64,000 bases of DNA. Source: Pseudomonas sp. BCA17. GTDB taxonomy: Bacteria > Pseudomonadota > Gammaproteobacteria > Pseudomonadales > Pseudomonadaceae. Below, one piece after another: positions 17,389-25,484 of this stretch. Position 1 is the first letter of the stretch. Each line of letters opens with the position of its first letter. The notes beneath the pieces were generated by a model. The model was given only the letters and a program-made list of their open reading frames with translations, had not been told where the DNA came from and did no database searches. The translations under genes were made by a program, and so were the position numbers. The stretch spans positions 310,001 through 374,000 of the forward strand of contig NZ_SGWI01000005.1 of NCBI RefSeq assembly GCF_004519405.1, read 5' to 3'.

Positions 17389-17412
17389 TGTGGGAGCACG
17401 TCCGCTCCCACA
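17389..17412. repeat. intercistronic REP-like hairpin between arcB and arcC
   Basis: TGTGGGAGC and GCTCCCACA form a nine-pair stem around ACGTCC. It lies in the 86-base gap between arcB and arcC and has no T run, so it is more likely to stabilise upstream mRNA than to terminate. Confidence 0.65.
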
Positions 17413-17431
17413 ATTGACCGCATTCCTTCAG

Positions 17432-18442
17432 TTACAAGTCAGCCAGGGTCGAAACCAGGATCGCCTTGATGGTGTGCATGCGGTTTTCCGCCTGCTCGAA
17501 GGCGATGCAGGCAGGCGACTCGAACACGTCATCGGTCACTTCGATACCGTTGGCCAAGTGCGGGTACTGTTCGGCGATCTGCTTGCCGACCTTGGTATCG
17601 CTGTTATGGAACGCCGGCAGGCAGTGCATGAACTTGGTGCGCGGGTTACCGGTGGCTTTCATCAACTCGCTGTTGACCTGGTACGGCAGCAGTTGCTTGA
17701 TACGCTCGGCCCAGGCTTCCACTGGCTCGCCCATGGACACCCACACGTCGGTGTGGATGAAGTCCACGCCTTTGACCGCGGCTTTCGGGTCATCGGTGAG
17801 GGTGATGCGTGCGCCGCTTTCTTGCGCGTATTGCTTGCAGCGGTCCACCAGGTCGTCGTGAGGCCACAAGGCTTTGGGCGCGCAGATGCGTACGTCCATG
17901 CCCAGCTTGGCGCCCACCAGCAGCAGGGAGTTGCCCATGTTGTTGCGCGCATCGCCGAGGTAGGCGTAGCTGATCTCGTGGATCGGCTTGTCGGCGTGTT
18001 CACGCATGGTCAGCACGTCGGCGATCATCTGGGTGGGGTGATATTCATCGGTCAGGCCATTGAACACCGGCACGCCGGCGAACTTGGCCAGTTCCTCGAC
18101 GATCTCCTGTTTGAAGCCACGGTATTCGATGGCGTCGTACATGCGACCCAGTACGCGGGCGGTGTCCTTCATGCTCTCTTTGTGGCCGATCTGCGAGGAA
18201 TTAGGGTCGATGTAGGTGACGTTGGCGCCCTGGTCATAAGCCGCCACTTCGAAGGCGCAGCGGGTGCGTGTCGAGGTTTTTTCGAAGATCAGCGCAATGT
18301 TGTTGCCCTTGAGGTGCTGCTGCTCGGTGCCGGTGTACTTGGCGCGCTTGAGGTCGCGGGACAGGTCCAGCAGGTAGCGCAGCTCGCGTGGGGTGTGGTG
18401 TTCCAGGCTGAGCAGGTTACGGTTGTGGATGTTGAACGCCAT
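17432..18442 (-). CDS. arcB: ArcB, catabolic ornithine carbamoyltransferase
   Basis: ArcB phosphorolyses citrulline to ornithine and carbamoyl phosphate. The 336-aa protein has the carbamoyl-phosphate motif STRTRCAFE and the ornithine-site motif HCLPAFHN. It starts MAFNIHNRNLLSLEHHTPRE, as catabolic OTCases of Pseudomonas do. The gene is 69 bases after arcA. Full length and intact. Confidence 0.97.
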   Translation of the reverse strand: MAFNIHNRNLLSLEHHTPRELRYLLDLSRDLKRAKYTGTEQQHLKGNNIALIFEKTSTRTRCAFEVAAYDQGANVTYIDPNSSQIGHKESMKDTARVLGRMYDAIEYRGFKQEIVEELAKFAGVPVFNGLTDEYHPTQMIADVLTMREHADKPIHEISYAYLGDARNNMGNSLLLVGAKLGMDVRICAPKALWPHDDLVDRCKQYAQESGARITLTDDPKAAVKGVDFIHTDVWVSMGEPVEAWAERIKQLLPYQVNSELMKATGNPRTKFMHCLPAFHNSDTKVGKQIAEQYPHLANGIEVTDDVFESPACIAFEQAENRMHTIKAILVSTLADL

Positions 18443-18511
18443 GATGATTCTCCTTGGATTCGGTAATCGGCCCGGTCGGCTTCGGGTGGAAGCCGCCGGG
18501 AAGATGGTCGT

Positions 18512-19768
18512 TTAGTAATCGATAGGGTCGCGGATGATCGGGCAGGTCATGCAGTGGCCGCCGCCACGGCCACGTCCCAGTTCACCGGCGCTGATGGTGA
18601 TGACTTCCACACCGGCTTTGCGCAGCAGGGTGTTGGTATAGGTGTTGCGGTCGTAACCGATCACTACACCGGGTTCCACGGCCACCACGTTGTTGCCGTC
18701 GTCCCATTGTTCGCGTTCGGCAGCGAAGCTGTTGCCGCCGGTCTCCACCACGCGCAGGGCCTTGAGGTTGAGCGCGGCAGCCACAGTCTCGAGGAAGTTG
18801 GTTTTCTCACGCTGGATGTCGATGCCGTGCGGCTTGCTTTCGTCAGGACGCAGGGTGAAAGGGACGATTTGGTTGACCACTTCGGGGAAGACGGTGACCA
18901 AGTCGCGGTCGCAGAAGCTGAATACGGTATCCAGGTGCATCGCCGCGCGGGATTTGGGCAGGCCGGCAACGATCACGCGTTCCACGGCTTTGTTCTTGAA
19001 CAGGTTGCGCGCCAACTGGCCGATGGCCTGGTGGGACGAGCGCTCGCCCATACCGATCAATACGACACCGTTGCCGATCGGCATCACGTCACCGCCTTCC
19101 AGCGTGGCGGCACCGTGTTCCCGGTCGGGGTCGCCGTACCAGATCTGGAAGTCCGCGTTGGTGAACTCAGGATGGAATTTATAGATGGCGCTGGTCAGCA
19201 GGGTTTCCTGGCGTCGCGCCGGCCAGTACATCGGGTTGAGCGTCACGCCGCCGTAGATCCAGCAGGTGGTGTCACGGGTGAACTGGGTATTGGGCAGCGG
19301 CGGCAGGATGAAACTGGCCTGGCCGAGGAAACTGCGGAACATCTCGATGGTCTTGCCGCCGAAGCTGCTCGGCAGGTCATCGGCCGACACGCCACCGATC
19401 AGGAACTCGGCGACCTTGCGCGGCTCCAGGCTGCGTAGCCAGGAGCTGACTTCATCGACCAGGCCCAGGCCTACCGTGTCAGGAGTGATCTTGCGCTCCA
19501 GGATCCAGTCCAGGGCTTCGGGGATCGCGACGATATCGGTCAGCAGGTTGTGCATTTCCAGCACATCGATGTCGCGCTCGCGCATCTTGGTGACGAAGTC
19601 GAAATGGTCGCGCTTGGCCTGAGCCACCCACAGCACGTCATCGAACAGCAGTTCATCGCAGTTGTTGGGGGTCAGCCGCTGGTGGGCCAAACCTGGGGAG
19701 CACACCATGACTTTGCGCAGTTTGCCGGCTTCGGAATGTACGCCGTACTTCACTTTTTCGGTGGTCAT
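18512..19768 (-). CDS. arcA: ArcA, arginine deiminase
   Basis: ArcA hydrolyses arginine to citrulline and ammonia. The 418-aa product has the same length as the P. aeruginosa enzyme and its catalytic cysteine at 406 in GGGHCMTCPI. The other guanidino-group modification motifs FTRDT and EGGDVMPIG are also present. The start MTTEKVKYGVHSEAGKLR is preceded by a GGAGG-type site, and the ATG further upstream gives a non-conserved extension. It follows arcD by 24 bases. Confidence 0.97.
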   Translation of the reverse strand: MTTEKVKYGVHSEAGKLRKVMVCSPGLAHQRLTPNNCDELLFDDVLWVAQAKRDHFDFVTKMRERDIDVLEMHNLLTDIVAIPEALDWILERKITPDTVGLGLVDEVSSWLRSLEPRKVAEFLIGGVSADDLPSSFGGKTIEMFRSFLGQASFILPPLPNTQFTRDTTCWIYGGVTLNPMYWPARRQETLLTSAIYKFHPEFTNADFQIWYGDPDREHGAATLEGGDVMPIGNGVVLIGMGERSSHQAIGQLARNLFKNKAVERVIVAGLPKSRAAMHLDTVFSFCDRDLVTVFPEVVNQIVPFTLRPDESKPHGIDIQREKTNFLETVAAALNLKALRVVETGGNSFAAEREQWDDGNNVVAVEPGVVIGYDRNTYTNTLLRKAGVEVITISAGELGRGRGGGHCMTCPIIRDPIDY

Positions 19769-19792
19769 TACAGATCCTCCAATTAACAACAG

Positions 19793-21220
19793 TTACAAGG
19801 TCAGGAAGCCGGCGTAGAGCCCATAGGCCGCCACCAGGGCGCCCATGACCACTGCGGCGAAAATCAGCTTCTCGACGTTGGTGAAAATCGGTTTGCCCAG
19901 TTCATGCTTGGCCTTGGCGAACAGGATCGCGCCGGGGGCGTAGAGCAAGGCGGAGAGCAGCAGGTATTTGGTGCCGCCGGCGTAGAGCAGCCAGATCGCA
20001 TAGACCAGGGCGATGGCACCGATGAACAGGTCTTTCCTGCGTTCGCCCGCGGCGTTTTCGTAGGTCTCACCGCGTACCGCCAGCAACAGGGCATAGGCTG
20101 CCGACCACAGGTAAGGCACCAGGATCATCGAGGTGGCGAGGTAGATCAGCGACAGGTAAGTGCTGGCGGAAAACAGCGTGATCACCAGGAACAGCTGAAC
20201 CATTGCGTTGGTCAACCACAGGGCGTTGACCGGCACGTGGTTGGCGTTTTCGCGGCGCAAAAACTCCGGCATGGTGTGGTCCTTGGCGGCGGCGAACATG
20301 ATCTCCGCACACAGCAGCACCCACGACAGCAGCGCTCCCAGCAGCGAGATGATCAGGCCGACGCTGATCAGCACCGCGCCCCAGTGGCCCACCACATGTT
20401 CCAGCACGGCGGCCATCGACGGGTTCTGCAACTTGGCCAGTTCCGGCTGGGTCATGATCCCCAGGGACAGCACATTCACCAGCATCAAAAACAGCAGCAC
20501 GGTGATAAAACCGATCACGGTGGCCTTGCCCACGTCGCTGCGTTTTTCCGCGCGGGAGGAGAAGATGCTCGCGCCTTCGATGCCGATGAACACCCACACG
20601 GTGACCAGCATCATGTTGCGCACCTGGTTCAGCACGCTGCCCAGGTCGGGGTTTTTCACACCCCAGATGTCAGCGGTGAAGATGTCCAGCTTGAACGCGA
20701 ACAGCGCAATCAGAACGAACAAGAGCAGTGGCACCACCTTGGCGACGGTGGTCACCAGGTTGATGAATGCCGCTTCCTTGATGCCACGCAGCACCAGGAA
20801 ATGCACCGCCCACAGCAGCACCGAGGCGCCGATCACGGCAGCCGGCGTATTGCCTTCGCCGAAGATCGGGAAGAAATAACCGAGGGTGCTGAACAACAGG
20901 ACGAAGTAGCCGACGTTGCCCAGCCAGGCGCTGATCCAGTAGCCCCAGGCCGATGAAAAGCCCATGTAGTCGCCGAACCCGGCTTTGGCGTAGGCATACA
21001 CCCCGCCATCGAGGTCGGGCTTGCGGTTGGCCAGGGTCTGGAACACAAAAGCCAGGGTCAGCATGCCGATCGCGGTGATAAACCAGCCAATCAATACGGC
21101 GCCTACATCGGCGCTGGCAGCCATGTTCTGCGGCAAAGAAAAGATCCCGCCGCCAATCATCGAACCCACGACAAGTGCAACCAGTGCACCTAACCTGAGT
21201 TTTCCAGGAGTGTCAGACAT
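19793..21220 (-). CDS. arcD: ArcD, arginine/ornithine antiporter
   Basis: ArcD exchanges external arginine for internal ornithine. The 475-aa product is an APC-superfamily carrier with about 12 membrane helices and begins MSDTPGKLRLGALVALVVGSMIGGGIFSLP (given here as the start region only: the APC GSMIGGGIF loop is key). This start has TTGGAG upstream at proper spacing; an ATG at 21277 would add a non-conserved tail. It is the first gene of arcDABC, next to a candidate ANR site. A paralogue of identical length is encoded divergently at 21652. Confidence 0.95.
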   Translation of the reverse strand: MSDTPGKLRLGALVALVVGSMIGGGIFSLPQNMAASADVGAVLIGWFITAIGMLTLAFVFQTLANRKPDLDGGVYAYAKAGFGDYMGFSSAWGYWISAWLGNVGYFVLLFSTLGYFFPIFGEGNTPAAVIGASVLLWAVHFLVLRGIKEAAFINLVTTVAKVVPLLLFVLIALFAFKLDIFTADIWGVKNPDLGSVLNQVRNMMLVTVWVFIGIEGASIFSSRAEKRSDVGKATVIGFITVLLFLMLVNVLSLGIMTQPELAKLQNPSMAAVLEHVVGHWGAVLISVGLIISLLGALLSWVLLCAEIMFAAAKDHTMPEFLRRENANHVPVNALWLTNAMVQLFLVITLFSASTYLSLIYLATSMILVPYLWSAAYALLLAVRGETYENAAGERRKDLFIGAIALVYAIWLLYAGGTKYLLLSALLYAPGAILFAKAKHELGKPIFTNVEKLIFAAVVMGALVAAYGLYAGFLTL

Positions 21221-21249
21221 TGCATGACTCCAATGCAGGGGAAGAGAGT

Positions 21250-21268
21250 CCACAGAATAATTCTGTGG
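21250..21268. promoter_or_regulatory. perfect palindrome near the arcD transcription start
   Basis: The arms CCACAGAAT and ATTCTGTGG surround a single base, giving a 19-bp perfect inverted repeat 30 bases before the arcD ATG. It overlaps the position expected for the -10 region if the ANR-like site at 21282 is centred at -41.5. It could be an operator or an RNA hairpin at the mRNA 5' end. Confidence 0.5.
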
Positions 21269-21281
21269 GCTAATCAAACAG

Positions 21282-21295
21282 CTGACTCAGATCAC
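21282..21295 (-). promoter_or_regulatory. candidate ANR (FNR-type) box of arcDABC
   Basis: Read on the minus strand it is GTGATCTGAGTCAG, which keeps the TGAT-N4-GTCA core of ANR sites such as the one controlling arcD in P. aeruginosa. A class II position (-41.5) would put transcription start near 21247. The outermost bases deviate from consensus. Confidence 0.55.
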
Positions 21296-21651
21296 TTTAT
21301 TGGCACATTCCATTGTGAATTAATGACTTAGAATGGCGGGTCGCGGGCGATGAAAGTCCTCGGAAAGCGCTTTCTAGAGCGCTCTCTTCATTCTGTTCAG
21401 TCAAATTGGCCGGGGTATGGACGTTTGAAACTAGACTGTATTCTCGAATGTGCAAACTTTTAGCGCTATTTACGATAGGTGCTGGACTGCAGTATTTAAA
21501 TTCCAAATAAGCCTAAACTTGATTAATTGACATGCCGCTATGTTATGAGCGTTTGAATTTTATCGCGGTCTCTAATAAACGTTGCATTCACTGAGTTAAT
21601 TAGATGAGTGCGCAGTTTTCAGCTCAACTTGTTGTTCATTCAGGAGTATTC

Positions 21652-23079
21652 ATGTCCCAACCGGCGCAGAAACTGCGACTCAGTGCCCTGATTGCCTTGG
21701 TGGTGGGGTCGATGATTGGTGGCGGGATCTTTTCTTTGCCGCAGAACATGGCCGCCCGCGCCGGGGTGGGGGCCGTGCTGATTGGTTGGGCCATCACCGC
21801 CGTCGGTATGCTGACCCTGGCTTTTGTGTTCCAGACCCTGGCCAACCGCAAACCCGAGCTGGATTCCGGGGTGTACGCCTACGCCAAGGCCGGGTTCGGC
21901 GACTACATGGGGTTTTCGTCGGCCTGGGGCTACTGGATCAGTGCCTGGATGGGCAATGTCGGTTATTTCGTGTTGCTGTTCAGCACCCTCGGCTATTTTT
22001 TTCCGGTGTTCGGCCAGGGTAATACGCCGGTCGCCATTGGCTGTGCGTCGCTGTTGCTATGGGCGGTGCATTTCCTGGTAATGCGCGGCATCAGGGAGGC
22101 GGCGTTCATCAATCAGATCACCACCGTGGCGAAGATCGTGCCGTTGCTGATGTTTATCGTGATCGCCGTCGTGGCGTTCAAGGCGGATATCTTCACCCGG
22201 GATATCTGGGGCCTGGGCAATCCAAAGCTCGGCAGCGTGGTGGATCAGGTGCGCCACATGATGCTGGTCACGGTGTTCGTATTTATCGGCATTGAAGGGG
22301 CCAGCGTGTATTCGGCTCGCGCCGAGAAACGCGCGGATGTGGGGCGCGCCACGGTGATCGGCTTTCTCGGCGTGCTGGCGCTGCTGGTGCTGGTGAATGT
22401 GTTGTCCCTGGGCATCATGAGCCAGCCGGAGCTGGCGCAACTGCAGAACCCGTCGTTGGCCGGTGTGCTGGAACATATCGTCGGGCCGTGGGGCGCGATG
22501 CTGATCAGCCTCGGCCTGGCGGTGTCATTGCTGGGGGCCTTGCTGTCGTGGGCGTTGCTCTGCGCCGAGATCCTCTACGCCACGGCCCAGGACAAAACCA
22601 TGCCGGCCTTCCTGAAAAAGGAAAACGCCAACCAGGTGCCGGTCAACGCCTTGTGGCTGACCAATGTGATGATCCAGGTCTTTCTGGTGATCACGCTGTT
22701 TTCCCAAAGCACCTACACCACCCTGATCTACCTCGCGTCCTCGATGATTCTGGTGCCGTACCTGTGGTCGGCAGCCTATGCCGTGTTGCTCAGTGGACGT
22801 GGCGAAACCTATGAATATGCCCAACGCCGACGCCTGCAGGATTTATTGATCGGGCTGATCGCCCTCGGTTATGCCCTCTGGCTGCTCTACGCCGGGGGCC
22901 TGAAGTACCTGCTGCTGTCCGCATTGCTCTACGCGCCGGGTGTGATCCTGTTCGCCCAGGCCAAGCGCGAGCAGGGCCGACCCTTGTTCACGCTGATCGA
23001 AAAAGGCATTTTCAGTGGTGTGATCGCCGGCGCCGGGTTGGCGGCGTATGGGTTGTACAGCGGGGTGTTGTCGTTGTGA
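21652..23079 (+). CDS. second ArcD-like arginine/ornithine antiporter
   Basis: This is a 475-aa APC-type antiporter and a close paralogue of ArcD, sharing long stretches such as VGSMIGGGIFSLPQNMAA, GFGDYMGFSSAWGYWISAW and MMLVTVWV/FVFIGIEGAS. ATG 21652 (MSQPAQKLRLSAL) has CAGGAG five bases upstream and matches the arcD start. The ATG at 21604 is less likely. It is divergent from arcDABC and lacks arcABC of its own. It runs directly into the downstream glycosylase gene with a GTGA overlap. Substrate preference could differ from ArcD. Confidence 0.9.
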   Translation: MSQPAQKLRLSALIALVVGSMIGGGIFSLPQNMAARAGVGAVLIGWAITAVGMLTLAFVFQTLANRKPELDSGVYAYAKAGFGDYMGFSSAWGYWISAWMGNVGYFVLLFSTLGYFFPVFGQGNTPVAIGCASLLLWAVHFLVMRGIREAAFINQITTVAKIVPLLMFIVIAVVAFKADIFTRDIWGLGNPKLGSVVDQVRHMMLVTVFVFIGIEGASVYSARAEKRADVGRATVIGFLGVLALLVLVNVLSLGIMSQPELAQLQNPSLAGVLEHIVGPWGAMLISLGLAVSLLGALLSWALLCAEILYATAQDKTMPAFLKKENANQVPVNALWLTNVMIQVFLVITLFSQSTYTTLIYLASSMILVPYLWSAAYAVLLSGRGETYEYAQRRRLQDLLIGLIALGYALWLLYAGGLKYLLLSALLYAPGVILFAQAKREQGRPLFTLIEKGIFSGVIAGAGLAAYGLYSGVLSL

Positions 23080-23939
23080 AACTGGTGTATCAACCGCCCT
23101 ATGATTGGGCGGCGATGCTGGGCTTTCTGACGATGCGGGCGATTGCCGGGCTGGAGACGGTAGTCGACGGTAGCTACCGGCGCAGCATCAGTCTGGACGG
23201 GCAACGGGGTTGGATCTGTGTGGCGCCCGGCACGGGCAACTGGCTGGAGGTCGACGTGACGTTTCCCGACGCACAGGCCCTGCCCGAGATCGAGCGCCGC
23301 TTGAGGAAGATGTTTGATCTGGATGCCCAACCCAAACTGATCGGCGCGCAATTGGCCACCGATCCGCTGATGGCCGCATTGGTTGCCGCTCGCCCTGGGC
23401 TTCGTGTTCCAGGCACTTGGGATGGGTTGGAACTGGCGATTCGTGCGGTGCTGGGGCAGCAGATCACGGTGGCTGCGGCCATCCGCCTGGCGGGCAAGTT
23501 GGTGGCGCACTATGGCCAGCCGCTGCAAACACCCCACCTGGGCATTACCCATGCGTTCCCCACCGCCCAGGTGCTGGCCGCGGCCGATCTGGCCACTTTG
23601 GGCATGCCCAAGGCGCGCGGGCGTACCTTATCGGGGGTGGCCCAGGCGTTGCTGGATGATCCTAGATTGTTCGAGCCCAAGGCCAATCTCAAGGAGGGCG
23701 TAGCGCGGCTGGTGGCTTTGCCGGGAATTGGCGACTGGACCGCGCAGTACATCGCCATGCGCCAGATGCGTGAGCCGGATGCGTTTGCCTCGGGGGATAT
23801 CGGCTTGATCAACGCGTTGGCAGCGTTGCAGGGAGGGCCGGTTTCGGCGCGACAATTATTGGCGCGCGCAGAGGCTTGGCGACCTTGGAGGGCCTATGCG
23901 GCGCAGCATTTGTGGACATCGCTGAGCCGGGGGGACTAA
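23076..23939 (+). CDS. AlkA-type DNA-3-methyladenine glycosylase II
   Basis: This is a base-excision repair glycosylase of 287 aa with an AlkA N-terminal domain (KLVYQPPYDWAAMLGFL) and a helix-hairpin-helix/GPD core. The hairpin is LVALPGIGDWTAQYIAMR, and the catalytic aspartate is in ASGDIGL. The length fits the AlkA half of Ada-AlkA fusions as a stand-alone enzyme. The GTG start overlaps the stop of the antiporter gene, so the two are translationally coupled although functionally unrelated. No Ada-type regulator is nearby. Confidence 0.9.
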   Translation: MKLVYQPPYDWAAMLGFLTMRAIAGLETVVDGSYRRSISLDGQRGWICVAPGTGNWLEVDVTFPDAQALPEIERRLRKMFDLDAQPKLIGAQLATDPLMAALVAARPGLRVPGTWDGLELAIRAVLGQQITVAAAIRLAGKLVAHYGQPLQTPHLGITHAFPTAQVLAAADLATLGMPKARGRTLSGVAQALLDDPRLFEPKANLKEGVARLVALPGIGDWTAQYIAMRQMREPDAFASGDIGLINALAALQGGPVSARQLLARAEAWRPWRAYAAQHLWTSLSRGD

Positions 23940-23965
23940 TGACGCCGGGGCATAAGTCGCCGTCT

Positions 23966-24063
23966 GTAGGAGCGAGCTTGCTCGCGAAAAACGTCAACGA
24001 TAACGCGTGTTGCCTGAATGAACGCGGCGCCTATGAGTTTTTCGCGAGCAAGCTCGCTTCTAC
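23966..24063. repeat. REPIN (paired REP hairpin), copy 2
   Basis: The arms GTAGGAGCGAGCTTGCTCGC and GCGAGCAAGCTCGCTTCTAC flank the same central spacer found at 6851-6949. That spacer is nearly identical over more than 40 bases. It lies between the convergent glycosylase and CoA-transferase genes. Confidence 0.85.
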
Positions 24064-24094
24064 CAAAGAAGCCTTGCCCGATGTAGCCCGAAGG

Positions 24095-25447
24095 TCACCA
24101 CTGCGGCCGGTGCGAACCCAGTTCCCCGGCCGGTAAATCCCACTGCAACGGCGTGCCGCTGATGGTCAACGGCGCCAGTAACCGATGGGCCTGGCCCCAG
24201 GCCGTCTGTTCCACCACCACGCCTTGATCATCCGGTGCTTCAGCGCGTAGCGCCGGTTGTTCGGGCACTTGCCCTGCGTCCACCAGTAACTTCGCCGTGC
24301 GCGCCAATGACAACCGCGCCGAACCGCCACGCCCGGTGTTCAAGCGCTCACTCAATGCTTGAATCGCACTGGCCGCCATCAAATACCCGGTGGCGTGATC
24401 CAGCGCCTGCAACGGCAGCGGCACGGGTCTGTCCGCGTGTTGCCAAGCCATGCCCGCATCGGCAATCCCGCTGCTCATCTGCACCAGGCTGTCGAAACCA
24501 CGACGGTTGCGCCACGGCCCGCTCCAGCCGTAAGCGTTGAGACTGGCGTCGATCAAACCGGGGGCGATCCGTTGCCGTTCCTCGGTGCTGTAGCCCAGTT
24601 GTTCGAGGGCGTCAGCGCGATAACCGTGGAGCAGGATGTCGGCGTCTTTGAGCAGGCTTTCGAAGATCTGCCGACCTTCGGCACTTTTCAGATCAAGGCG
24701 GGCGCAACGTTTGCCGAGGGTCATCTCCGGTACCACGCCGGGTTCGTTCCAGTTGGGCGAGTCGATGCGCAGCACATCGGCACCGAGGCCGGCCAAAAAG
24801 CGGCTGGCCGCGGGACCGGCCAATACACGGGTGAGGTCCAGCACTTTGATACCGGCCAACGGGCGTGCGACCGAGCCGAGCCAGGGTTTGTTGCTGAGGG
24901 TGTCGAACGTTTGCCGCTGCACCAATTCCTCGGCATTCACCGCCAGCCCTTGGGGATGGGTTTGCCAGGCCTGCCAGGTACGCATCTGCGCTGCACAACC
25001 GCCTTCATCGACGATCGCCTGTTCCAGTTCGGCGGCAGTCCAGGCAGCCACTTTGCCGGCCATGTCGGTTCGGTCGGCGACTTTGCCCAGTATTCTTTCG
25101 GCGGCCGCGCGGTGATGGGGCGCGTTGGTGTGTAAACGGATCCAGCCATCGGCACTGGCGTAGTCGCCGGCTACCGGGTCCCACAGGGGCGGCGTTTGCC
25201 AGCCTACCGGGCGAATCGAGGACGAGAACCAGAAGGACGCCAGACGCAGGTCCACCGTGACGCCAGGCGAGCGACCGGTCTGTTGCCGGATAAGTTGCGC
25301 GACGGCCTGGCCGGCGGCGCCGATGCTGGCCGCGGCCAGCTCGGTGACGGCGAAGGTCGAGGGCAGGGCGCCGGCCGAGGTTCTGGTCAGTGGGGTGGAC
25401 GGTAAATCGAGTGCGGCTTGGATGGGGGTCAGCAAGTCAGTCATCAA
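24095..25447 (-). CDS. class III (CaiB/BaiF) CoA-transferase
   Basis: This 450-aa protein of the CaiB/BaiF family moves CoA between carboxylic acids. An N-terminal half-domain (about 1-190) precedes the usual CaiB signature region, which starts LAGIKVLDLTRVLAGPAASR and continues LGKRCARLDLKSAEG and RGFDSLVQMSSGIAD. The likely catalytic aspartate is in LQALDHATGYL. The domain order suggests a two-lobed or permuted member of the family. The substrate is unknown, and there is no thiolase or racemase nearby to suggest one. The ATG could be 25447 or 25444. Confidence 0.85.
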   Translation of the reverse strand: MMTDLLTPIQAALDLPSTPLTRTSAGALPSTFAVTELAAASIGAAGQAVAQLIRQQTGRSPGVTVDLRLASFWFSSSIRPVGWQTPPLWDPVAGDYASADGWIRLHTNAPHHRAAAERILGKVADRTDMAGKVAAWTAAELEQAIVDEGGCAAQMRTWQAWQTHPQGLAVNAEELVQRQTFDTLSNKPWLGSVARPLAGIKVLDLTRVLAGPAASRFLAGLGADVLRIDSPNWNEPGVVPEMTLGKRCARLDLKSAEGRQIFESLLKDADILLHGYRADALEQLGYSTEERQRIAPGLIDASLNAYGWSGPWRNRRGFDSLVQMSSGIADAGMAWQHADRPVPLPLQALDHATGYLMAASAIQALSERLNTGRGGSARLSLARTAKLLVDAGQVPEQPALRAEAPDDQGVVVEQTAWGQAHRLLAPLTISGTPLQWDLPAGELGSHRPQW

Positions 25448-25484
25448 AGGCCCTCCGTAAGAGAAGGGCCACTATAGAAGATCA

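Noticed and set aside
21518..21535. TTGATTAATTGACA as an ANR box for the second antiporter.
   Set aside because: Only one half-site (TTGAT) fits; the second half does not read ATCAA at the required spacing. It may instead include a -35-like TTGACA.
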